Shown here: in pieces, positions 11,565 to 21,033 of the stretch
Numbering within the stretch: the first letter of the stretch is position 1
Layout of the letters: each line of letters starts with the position of its first letter
From: Ailanthus altissimus
Taxonomy: Eukaryota > Streptophyta > Magnoliopsida > Sapindales > Simaroubaceae
Direction: 5' to 3'
Length of the DNA: 64,000 nucleotides
Assembly: GCA_946807835.1 (NCBI GenBank)
Contig: OX327690.1
Span: forward strand, 6,482,501 to 6,546,500
Made by a program: the position numbers and the translations under genes
The notes under the pieces: generated by a model
Told to the model about the DNA's origin: nothing
The model's input: the letters and a program-made list of their open reading frames with translations, nothing else
Databases searched by the model: none

Positions 11565-11856
11565 CAATATTGCTACAACATGAGAGATTCGTCGAGGTGA
11601 TTTGAGCTATGCCAGTTAAACATGAGATGAGACAAATTTATTGGAATGTATTATCCAATATTGGTACAGTGTGTGGGTTATACTGGTAGCATATATTTAA
11701 TGATTAATAAATTAATCTGAAATACACTTATCTAATATTGCTACAGCGTGAGGATAAGGTGTATTTAAGATCAATAGTAAGAGTTGCATGAGATACAATT
11801 GACAAGAGTTGTCTACCTTTTAGGTTTACAAAGGCTAATATTGCTACAGCGTGAGG
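11565..11856 (+). repeat. Fourfold leader motif of Copia-A
   Basis: Copies close to CTAATATTGCTACAGCGTGA lie at 11565-11584, 11655-11676, 11732-11753 and 11835-11856. The third and fourth are identical over 22 bases. Spacing (90, 77, 103) matches the other two Copia elements. The motif lies upstream of gag and is not coding. Confidence 0.9.
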
Positions 11857-12074
11857 CTAGAGTAAAATGCCAATAGGATCCACTTCTCACTATATAGTTT
11901 AAAGAATCTAAAACTGTTATTTTTTCATTTGAGAGATTAAAGGGATTATGTAAAATAGTGGGAGGACTTTTTTAGATTAAAAATATATAACAGTTATACT
12001 TTTGATCTAAAACGTTATTTATTAGCAATTGAAATATTCTGATAATATCTTTTCTTTTGTCTTGTCAAGATCGA

Positions 12075-12950
12075 ATGGCTTGAAGCAACCCACTAGTTCG
12101 TATTTTTGATTCACATCAACTCAAAGGTGCAAAATATTATGCTAACTAGCTTATGAATCTCAAAATAGTTTTGGATTCTGAGAAGCTTGGATATGTAATT
12201 GATCAGCGCCTGCCTCGAGTTTTTTCTGATGATGCTTCTCTAGAAGAAAATGAGACATATCGAAAATGGTTGGATGATGATTTGAAAGTCAAATTGTACA
12301 TCCTTAGCTCAATGTCTATAGAGTTCCAAAGGGAGCATGTCTACTTTGTCCATATTAGGAGTATAATGTTTTAGCTGAAAGAGTTATTTAGTGACCGACC
12401 TCAAGTTAAATATACAGTGTTGCCAAACCTCTCTTTCAGACTAGACTACTTAAGGGAAGTCTAATGAGTCCCCATATCCTTAAGATCATATCTCATATTT
12501 AGAGGTTAAAAACTATAGATATCTCACTAAGTAATACATTGGGGAACAGTTTTATTCTCCAATAACTTTCAGGGTCATTTGCACAGTTCATCATGAACTT
12601 CAACATGCAAGGATTGATCCCTTCTTATACTGGTCTGCATAACATGCTGAAAATAATTCAAGAGGACATGAACAAATAGGGCACGACTTTTTTATATTCA
12701 GAGTGCTTCATCTTCGGTCTCGAAGAATTTTACGAAGTTTAAAAGAAAGAATAAAAAAAAAAGTAAAGTATGCACTCAAAATGGGTCCTAAAAAATAACA
12801 CATGTCCAAGCTCCAACATAAGAACAAAGTAAAAGGAAAATGTTTCTAGTGCAGCAAGCATGGGCATGGGAAGCAGAAGTGCCCAAAATACATTGCCACG
12901 ATTAAGAAGAGCTTTTTAGGTTTGCACTTGCCTATCATTGACATTTTTTT
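12075..12950 (+). pseudogene. Copia-A gag
   Basis: From the start at 12075 the frames read as a Copia gag: KIVLDSEKLGYVIDQRLPR, then DDDLKVKLYILSSMS, then EFQREHVYF, collinear with Copia-B gag. A CCHC zinc knuckle lies at about 12839-12888 (KCF*CSKHGHGKQKCP), with a stop inside it. Gag would package element RNA. Stops and frame changes make it non-functional. Confidence 0.75.
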
Positions 12951-14073
12951 GAGTAGTTAATGCTAATATTGATTGAGTATTAGATACTGTTTGTCTTTCT
13001 TATATCTACAATGTGTTGCAGGGTCTGAAGGAAGTTAGATTGTTGCAGCCTGGAGAAGTACATTGTCGTGTTAAAAATAGAGATTTCCTACAGGTTGAGG
13101 CTATTGGACATTTTAATTCACTTCTTCTACGTAATAAAATTATTGTACTATATAATTATTATTATATGCCAAACATTATCTGACAAATTATTTTCATTCC
13201 TGTATTGGACAATGAGAAATATCATAAGTATGTACGGAATCGTTCCTTAAGTTTGTATGATTTGGATAATATTTTATTAGCTGAATGTCAGTTGATTAAT
13301 GACCATTATATATTAGATACAACAGGAAATGTCATGAATGTACAGATAAATGCTGATAATAACTCGAGAACTTTAAATGATACAGAATTGAGGCCAATGA
13401 GATTAGGTCAAATAAGTATGAGACTCCTAATTTATCTGGTTAAAGATGGTCAGATACTTGATCGACCATAGAGCCTTATCCAGTTTGTTAATCTTGTATT
13501 CAAGGAAAAATGACCAAAGCTCCATTTATTGGTGTTGGACACCGCGCCACTAATTTCTTGGAACTTGTACATAGTGATGTATGTGGTCCAATGAATCACA
13601 CTACAATTGGTAGCTTTCGGTTCTTCATTATCTTTATTGATGATCTATCACGATTTGGATAAGTGTTTCTTATAAAATACAAGTCAGAAACTTTTGAAAA
13701 GTTCAAAGAGTTTTGAATCAAAGTAGAGCAACAAACTAAAATATATATCAAATGCCTTTGGTTAGATCAAGACGGTGAATAGATGAGCAGTGAATTGTTG
13801 GATTATTTAAAGGAGAATGGAATTCTCGCTTAGTATAGTCCTTTAGGTTCTCCACAACACAATGGTATTTTGGAGAGGAGGAATCGAACTTTATTGGATT
13901 TAGTCTGATCAATGATGAGCTTCATCAATCTCCTTGAATATCTGTGAGGCTATGCTCTAGAAACCGTAGCTCATATATTGAACAAAGTTTTCTAGAAAAC
14001 TGTTCCTTCAAATTCTTATGAGATGTGGAATGAAAGGAAACCAAGTCTTAAATATGTTAAGATTTAAGGCTAT
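12951..14073 (+). pseudogene. Copia-A protease, pre-integrase and integrase (first part)
   Basis: A protease active-site remnant VLDTV occurs at about 12977, where related elements have VLDT(G/A)S. The pre-integrase region follows (RPMRLGQISMRLLIYLVKDG, with the usual LWH.RLGH eroded), then the integrase core at about 13560-13930 with HSDVCGPMNH and FIIFIDDLS. The catalytic Glu region lies near 13780 (a stop where GE is expected, then MSSE), followed by LERRNRTLLDLV. The frame breaks at 14073 because Athila-1 was inserted there. TSD copies GCTAT (14069-14073) and GCTCT (25852-25856) flank the insert. Confidence 0.75.
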
Positions 14074-15503
14074 TGACACGTCTAGAATATAGGAGTTTAT
14101 TCTCAAGTGCAGCATTGTCAAAGTAATAAATAACCCGATGAGAACAAGGTCGATCCACAAGGAAGTAGAATTAAAATTACAAATTATAAACACTTTAAAG
14201 ACAATTAATGCTGTATAAGATGTTTGTAAATATTAATTCAATTAACCAATTCAAATAAAAGCTAAGGTTAGGGGGATCCACTATTAGCATAAGAAGTAAG
14301 AATATATTTAACTCTTTTTATAACTCAATTGGAATCCTCACACAAATGAGGTTCCAACCAAAAAATATAACAATTAAAGTTCATCATCATTTATATATTG
14401 ATTAATATTTATTTCTTTCAATTATTATACGCTAAATCTTATAAAGGGGTTCAAGTATTTATTATACCAATATTTATATTTGTCTACAATAAATCAAGAC
14501 TCCCACTTTACAAGAAATGTTATATACACCAAATCTTGTAAATGGTTTCAAGAATTTATTGTGCAAAGTATAAATTTTGTCAATAATAAATCAAGAATCA
14601 CCACTTTAGAAGAAAGGATATTAATTCTACAAACAAAATAAATATATCATATATAAATTTGCATAACTTAAGAATGAAGCATTAAATTCTTGAATAAGTG
14701 TTAAACATGTCTTATTACCTTGCCAAGAGCTTCACTCTTTCACCTTAGCATAAAAAAAAATATTTGGACATAATAAAACCAAAGAAAAAGAAAAGAAATG
14801 GAAAAAGAAATAACATGACTTAATAGTAAATAAGAGAAATAATATTATAAAAAAATGGATACAAAGGACAAGTATTTTGAACTAAATTCTAACTTTCTAA
14901 TTACATGCTTTAGGTATAAACAAGACACCAATTTATAGAAAAACATGGATAAATCGAGACAAATTTGAAGGGAACCACTTGGATGATGAAAGTCAAGAAT
15001 GATGGCAAAATAATTTGCATTAATTATCACTAAGGCACCCACTTGATTATCTAATTTGGAATTGATGTGATCTGAATTAGCTGTTACACAAAATATCAAA
15101 GTTATAGTTACATCTCTTATCTTTTCAAATTGAGTTATCTCATACGTATTAGATTCATATTGATATAGTTATAGGCCAAATACTGTAACTGTTTAAACTG
15201 GGCCTGTACTATAGATTAGTTCTGTTCTAGGCCATTTTCACCCTCTAAACACTCAAATTTCAAATGCTTTGTGAAATACAATATGTTAGAACATTGCATC
15301 AACTCTTAACAAGATCAAGAATCACTCTAATTGAATCTTTAGGTAGAAATTTATGCCCATTTTACCGAACCTACTACAAAACAGTTAAAAGATAATTAAG
15401 TATAATATTGTAAACATACTTAAGTTAAGAAAATTAAATACACTAGTAATACAAAATAATGATTTAAAACTCTTATTAAATGTGTAATTTCAAGTGTTCA
15501 TCA
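14074..15503 (-). repeat. 3' LTR of Athila-1
   Basis: The LTR is 1430 bp, identical in length to the copy at 24422-25851. In element orientation it starts TGATGAACAC and ends TAGACGTGTCA. A TATA-like CTATAAAT lies on the minus strand at 14932-14939, consistent with a U3 promoter. It is followed on the plus strand by a rc polypurine tract (15504-15517). Confidence 0.95.
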
Positions 15504-16865
15504 CACCCTTCAACTAGTTTGTTGCTAGTCACTAGAAACTTGAGCATAAATAAAATTTGAACACTACTTAAGTATTTCAAACAAAATGTTAATTCAAGAT
15601 CACAATCGCTATAAAGGTTATTTCAATTATAACTCCTAAAATTTTGTGTGTGTGTGTGAATTAAGCCGAAGCCTTCTTGCCACACACCACAACATATATA
15701 GCCTTGAAATTGTTTTTTAAAGTAAAAATATCAACTCTATATCCTCAAAGGTGAATAGCTTGTTTAATGGCTTAGGATTTCACTCATAGAGTTAGAAAAT
15801 AGATAATTGCACAAGAAAAAGTTACATTTAGTGATAGACGGACAAACTAACATTGATTCAAAGATAGGAAAATCAATTATTTAGAGTCAAACCATTGTTG
15901 TTACATGCTAGCTTCAAGACTTTAATTATTTTATGCAAATCTTACGAATATAGAGTCTGGTGATAAGATTGCTTCCTAATGATTTTAGTCTTCTAAAATT
16001 GAATGAAAACTTTATTGAATTGAATTGACTTCTTTTCTTTTTTTTTTTACTCTTTTTTTTTGTTTTTTTTGAAAGACATAAGGAATCATTACAACATAAG
16101 AGCAATTTATCACCATAATACTTTTCTTTTTTTTTTTCATCCTTCAGCTAAACAACCAAATCATTCCTCATCCTAAATAATGTTATTCCAAATAAAAATT
16201 AACCATTTCAAAAGATCAATGAAAGTTCGTAAGCTTTTATCTCAAACCTTTCCACTCACTCACAAAAGATATGTGAGTTTAGAAAATAATATATATACTT
16301 AAACATGGAAATTCTCTTGGCTATATATATTGAATCATCCATCTTATCACAAGGCTTAGTATTGTTCTCAAGAAATAATTTTTGAAGTTATTCTTTAGTA
16401 ACCTAGATAGAAAAAGTGATTTAAACTAAATAATTTTGAAATCATACATCGATAGCAAAGCAAATTTATTTATGTAAGAGTTACCAAAAACTTAAGCAAC
16501 AAACATAAAATATATTAAAAATAAACTAATTAGAATGTGTTTTAAAAGTTCAGTAATGTACTCTTTACTCTGCCATTCTAGAAGTAGAATGAGTCTCAAG
16601 AATGCATAAATAAATCTTTTATTCACACCATTCATGAAATTATTTTTTATAGAACAAAGTGATAACAACAATAAAATAATTAACACTAATATTATATATC
16701 AACTATCCTCCCCCCAACCAGATTGAGACATTGTCCTCAATGTCAAAATATAGAAAGAGTAAAGTATAGAAGATATCACCTAAAACATCTTTTATTGAAA
16801 ATTAAACCTGCAACAAAATAAAACAAGCCACACAAAATGCTTAAAAATACATAGAAGTAGATAGG
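15504..16865 (-). other. Athila-1 3' non-coding region and purine tracts
   Basis: About 1.36 kb lies between the LOG frame and the 3' LTR. On the minus strand CTAGTTGAAGGGTG directly precedes the LTR and is the likely polypurine primer. A second purine-rich motif is at 16704-16745 (minus strand ACATTGAGGACAATGTCTCA, then CTGGTTGGGGGGAGGATAG). This resembles the 'TTGAGGACAATG...GTTTGGGGG' motif common downstream of pol in plant Athila/Tat elements, and recurs at 52474-52515 in Athila-2. T-runs around 16030-16140 and a short TG microsatellite at 15643-15657 are also present. No other frame is supported. Confidence 0.7.
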
Positions 16866-17518
16866 CTACAGACGGAGCGTCAAATCTATCTTATATTTCT
16901 TTTCATTGCTATCAGTATACCAATCTATCTGACTCATTATTGGATCAGATAGAAGTGTAAAAGTTTGTAGTTAATCGAGTAATTGATCAACAGTTGAAGT
17001 AGAAATGAGGATCTGTCGTGTTGTAGATGAGATGAATTATTTTTTCACCGCATAGTCAAGAAAAGATAACAATCCATTATAAAAACGAACATTTAACAAT
17101 CCAACGAGTTTTTTTTTATATATTTGCAATTGTGCCCATAAGACAATTTGAAAAATTTCCTCCAATGTTTCAAAACCTTCAGGTAGAGCTATGAAGGCAT
17201 CAGCATTACGAAGCATAAAAGATATTTGTTCATGCATTGATGATACATGTAACTCATCCCCAATTATTTTTCCTACAATGTCTCTAACAACCAGAGCTTT
17301 CGGTATGATACCCAAAATTCGACTGTCTTTATTTTGTGCAGCGGTTGCCACACGTCCCATTAATCCAAGACTACCTCCTCCATATACTAAATGAATATTT
17401 TGCTCAGCTAACATCTTACCAAGGGTTTTGCTGCTTCTACAAACTCACTAGTTTTTCCAAGGCTGGATCTATAAAAGACACAAATTTTTGTGAATTTACG
17501 AGTTGATGATCCTTCCAT
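16866..17518 (-). pseudogene. LOG: LOG-like cytokinin phosphoribohydrolase inside Athila-1
   Basis: LOG enzymes release active cytokinin bases from their riboside 5'-monophosphates in the cytosol. From the ATG at 17518 the frame gives KICVFYRSSLGKTSEFVEAA, a one-base shift near 17420, then LVYGGGSLGLMGRVA (the Rossmann nucleotide-binding loop), RILGIIPKALV, RNADAFIALPEGFETLEEIF, WAQLQIYKK and GLLNVRFYNGLLSFLDYAV. Past a stop at 17037 it continues FISSTTRQILISTSTVDQLL, and ends DLTLRL at 16866. That is about 217 codons, the usual length of plant LOGs. There are no introns, whereas plant LOG genes normally have several. The family motif PGGxGTxxE has become PEGFETLEE, and the Arg-Lys of the MHxRK segment is lost (MHEQIS). 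It is therefore inactive. It is collinear with the LOG copy in Athila-2, so it belongs to the element and is not a local insertion. Confidence 0.9.
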
Positions 17519-17581
17519 GATTACACTCACACTCTCTTGAATGATTTTAAGTTTGTACAAAGATGTAAAAATAATGCAATG

Positions 17582-17590
17582 TATTTATAG
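17582..17590 (-). promoter_or_regulatory. TATA box upstream of the Athila-1 LOG
   Basis: The minus strand reads GCTCTATAAATACATTGC, 64 bp upstream of the LOG ATG. The equivalent position in Athila-2 reads ACTCTATAAATACAACACC. Identity of the CTCTATAAATACA core in two otherwise diverged elements suggests a retained promoter. Chance is possible in AT-rich DNA, but the shared position argues against it. No transcription evidence is available. Confidence 0.55.
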
Positions 17591-17736
17591 AGCTAAAAGG
17601 TGTTGCAAAGTTAAGTCACATGGGTTGTTGGCTTAAAATGCAAAATTTTCAAAAAAGATTATAAGTGGTTGGTTATTGAAAAGACATTTGTGTTTGAAAT
17701 GAAACATTTAAAAATAACAGCTATAGTAAATATATA

Positions 17737-18351
17737 CAAGTAGTTGTGATTGTGGCTCACATCTTCCTCTAGTTTTATGTTGAGTAACGGCTTAAACGCC
17801 CTCTATGGGTTAGGGATAGGCTTCCCATCTAATTTTTTTATAAATTGGCAAACAGGGTCTTTTAAAATCAGATTCCTGAGATTGTACCGCTTATGTTCTT
17901 TGAGGAATATATCCCATAATTCACAAATTATAATATGCATATATCCATTAAGATGTGTCTCAAGATTCGATAAGATATCATTTAAAGACTCCTTACTCAA
18001 GCTATCCTTAATGAACCTAATTTTATCTTTGCAATTTATAGACACCATTCCTAAAGTGCGGCAACGTGTGCTGCAAGTCACATGTGCATACTTGTAACAA
18101 ACATTTAATCGTTTTGCTCTTCGTTTTTTTGCAAAAGAGCTTTTACCTAAGTCAGGCATATAGGAAATTAATGAGTCTGAAAATTTACCTATCAATCGAA
18201 CAATAACTTTAATTAACCAATGTAAATCAACAGGTATATTCATAATCATTAATAACCTTGATCTTTCACATCTTGCTTGGTAAATTTTCTTCAAAGAAAT
18301 TTAAGGCAATGAGGGAAAATGCTTTTTCAAATTTTTTAGAATGTCATCCAT
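17737..18351 (-). pseudogene. ORF-X: unrecognised accessory frame of Athila-1
   Basis: The frame is about 205 codons, from an ATG at 18351. It begins MDDILKNLKKHFPSLP, then meets a TAA at codon 17 and continues KIYQARCERSRLLMIMNIPV, DLHWLIKVIVRL, SYMPDLGKSSFAKKRRAKRL, a Cys-rich segment (CYKYAHVTCSTRC), and DPVCQFIKKLDGKPIPNP. A TAG follows at 17803-17805, then conserved residues KLEEDVSHNHNYL. The basic run KKRRAKR resembles a nuclear-localisation signal. I see no membrane helix, protease or zinc-finger fold that I can name. It lies 208 bp after pol and 218 bp before LOG. Athila-2 carries the same frame with stops at the same two places. The function is unknown. Confidence 0.75.
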
Positions 18352-18559
18352 TTTTGTTTTAGAAAAGGGGGAAGAAGAGAAGATATTAGTAATTAGGAAA
18401 AACTGACAAAACCGACTTGAAATTTTACGGAGTATCGTTATCCGCCACTTAACCGGGGTGAAAAATAAAACTTTAACAAAAATAATAAATTAACCTGCAA
18501 GTAAAAAAAAAAAAAAAGTTAGAAGAAAAATAAATATATATAAATATGTAAAATATAGA

Positions 18560-19765
18560 TTAATTGATCTCGTAACAAGGGTCCGACAGGGATGTAAATG
18601 CTTCATGAAAAGCTTGATTTTCTAGAAATGGCTTGAGTCTTTGCCCATTTACCTTAAACACATTCCCATTTCTAAGATTTTCAATGTCAATTATTTCATA
18701 AGGGTACACATGTTTTACAATAAAATGGCCACTCCATCTTGATCTTAATTTTTCAAGGAATATGTGAAGTTGAGAATTATAAAGCAAAACCTTCTGATCA
18801 GTGTCAAAAGTTTTTCTTTGAATTTTTTATCATGAAAAGTTTTGATTTTAGCTTTATGAATTTTCGAATTCTCATATGCATCATTTCTCAATTCTTCAAG
18901 TTCATTTATTTGTAATTTACGTATGTGTCCAGTAGAATCAAGATTTGCATTGAAAGTTTTAATGGCCCAGTAGCCTTTATGCTTAAGTTCCACAGGTAAG
19001 TGACAAGGCTTTTCATAAACTATCTTATAAGGAGACATACCCAATGAAGTTTTAAAAGCAGTTCTATAAGCCCACAGTGTATCATTTAGTCTTAAAGACC
19101 AATCTTTGCGATTTGGGTTTATATTTTTTTCTAAAATTTGTTTTATCTCCCTATTTGCTAATTCAACTTGCCCACTTGTGTGAGGATGATAAGGGGTGGC
19201 AACTTTATGAGTACTACCATATTTTTTCATTAATATTTCAAATGGTCTATTACAAAAATGCTTAACCCCATCACTTATAATGGCTCAAGGGATTGCAAAT
19301 CGACTTAAGATATTTTCTTTCAAAAATTTCATGACTGTTTTATGGTCATTATTTTGACATGGAATAGCCTCAATCTATTTTGAGACATAATCTACTGCAA
19401 ATAAGATATACGTAAATTCAAATGATAACAAAAATGGTCCCATGAAATCTATCCCCCAACAATCATAAATTTCAATAACAAGAATGGGGTTCAAAGGCAT
19501 CATGTTTCGTTTTGAAATTAATTCTAACTTTTGACAATTTTCACACGTTATACAAAATGCATGTGTATCATTAAATAAAGTGGGCCAATAAAATCTACAC
19601 TGCAAGATTTTTACAACTATTTTCTTTGATGAGAAATATCCCCCACATGTTTTAGAATGACAAAATTCAATAACTTTACTTACCTCATTGTCGGGTATGC
19701 ATCTTCGAAATATTTGATCACGATAATATTTGAAGAGATAAGGATCATCCTAATAAAATTTTCTC
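18560..19765 (-). pseudogene. Athila-1 integrase and pol C-terminus
   Basis: The order on the minus strand is: zinc-binding region (YFSSKK near 19630; CITCENCQKLE with the CxxC pair near 19535), catalytic core with WGIDFMGPF (first Asp, about 19455), [14 protein letters not shown] (second Asp, about 19280), [16 protein letters not shown] (catalytic Glu, about 19160), then [20 protein letters not shown] and [15 protein letters not shown], and a C-terminal RSRWSGHFIVKHV with a worn GPY/F motif, ending FKVNGQRLKPFL. Several stops (for example near 19378 and 19288) interrupt it. It would insert element cDNA, but in this state it cannot be made whole. Confidence 0.85.
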
Positions 19766-19768
19766 ACC

Positions 19769-21033
19769 TCAGTTAAAAATTTCTTTTTGTCTTGAGCATT
19801 CCATTGAGGTGGCATTTCTCCTGTTATAAGCAAAATTAATAATATTAGCATACCAAGGCATTGTAACAGTAAAAAATAAAAATTCATCGAGAAAAGAATC
19901 ATTAATATGTGTTATTTCTGTTGATGAATCTAGTGCGAGTCTTGATAAGTGATCTACAACAACATTCTTAGCTCCCTTCTTATCCTTGATAGTGATAATA
20001 AATTCTTGAAGCAATAGAATCCATCGAATCGACCTTAGTTTTACATCCTGTTTTGACATTAAGTACCTTACAGCAGCATGGTCAGTAAATACAACAGTTG
20101 AAGAACCAATTAAGTAAGAACGAAATTTGTCTAATGTAAATATTACAGCAAATAGTTCTTTTTCAGTTGTTATGTAATTTATTTGTGCACTGTTTAAAGT
20201 TCTACTTACGTAATAAATTACATAGGATTTACCTTCTTTTCTTTGTCCCAATACAGCACCAACAACGTAGTCACTAGCATCACATATTAGCTTAAAAGGT
20301 AAAGACCAGTCAGAAGATTCTATGATAGAAGCAGATGTTAAGAGGCCAATTAATTTTTCAAATGAATTTTGACACTCTTGAGTCCACTCAAATGATACAT
20401 TTTTTGCTAAGAGGTTACAAAGAGATTTAGATATAGCATTAAATGTTTTGATGAACCTCCTATAAAATCCAGCATGTCCTAAAAAGAATCGGACTTCTTT
20501 GACTGTTTTTGGTAGAGGCAAATGTGTAATGAGTTCAAATTTTGCATTATCCACTTCAATTTCTTTAGAAGACACTACATGTCCCAAAATAATTCCAGAA
20601 GTAACCATGTAATGACATTTTTCCCAATTCAATACAAAACTTTTTTCTTCACATCTTTTTAAGACTTTTTCTAACTTTTCAAGACAATTATCAAAAGAAT
20701 TTCCAAACATAGTTAAATTCTAAATAATGTTCAATCATGTCACTAAAAATGCTTAACATACATCTCTAAAATGTTACTGGGACATTACAAAGTCCAAAGG
20801 CCATTCTTGTAAAAGCAAAGGTTCCAAAGGGGCATGTGAATATAGTTTTTTCTAGGTCCTCTAGTGCTATGAGAATTTGATAATAGCCAGAATAACCATC
20901 TAGAAAGTAATAGTAGGGATGTCCTGCTACTCTTTCTATAATTTAATCAAGGAATGGTAAAAAAAAATGGTCTTTTCTAATGGCTGAGTTCAACTTTCTA
21001 TAATCTATGCACATTCTCCAACTAGATGAGACT
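19769..21033 (-). pseudogene. Athila-1 reverse transcriptase (3' part) and RNase H
   Basis: A 313-codon open stretch (19769-20710) carries the RT thumb/connection ([22 protein letters not shown]) and RNase H ([50 protein letters not shown]) with the acidic residues in place. Upstream, RT blocks are readable (CIDYRKLNSAIRKDHF, LDGYSGYYQI, MAFGLCNVPVTF). At about 20715-20730 the sequence runs from 'HYLE' straight into the codons of 'MFGNSFD'. The 'VFMDD' that Athila-2 still has at 57730 is absent, so the catalytic aspartates are deleted. Confidence 0.85.

Noticed and set aside
17191..17394. Plus-strand open frame of 67 codons opposite the LOG frame
   Set aside because: It is the antisense shadow of the LOG homologue. 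The minus-strand reading has family motifs, and the plus-strand reading has none.
16866..17518. LOG frame as an ordinary host gene into which retroelements inserted
   Set aside because: It is on the element's coding strand, between integrase and 3' LTR, intronless, and repeated collinearly in a second diverged element. A host gene would not recur in the same element position twice.
17750..18097. Plus-strand open frame of 115 codons
   Set aside because: Antisense to ORF-X, whose minus-strand reading is conserved between two elements; the plus-strand product shows no domain.
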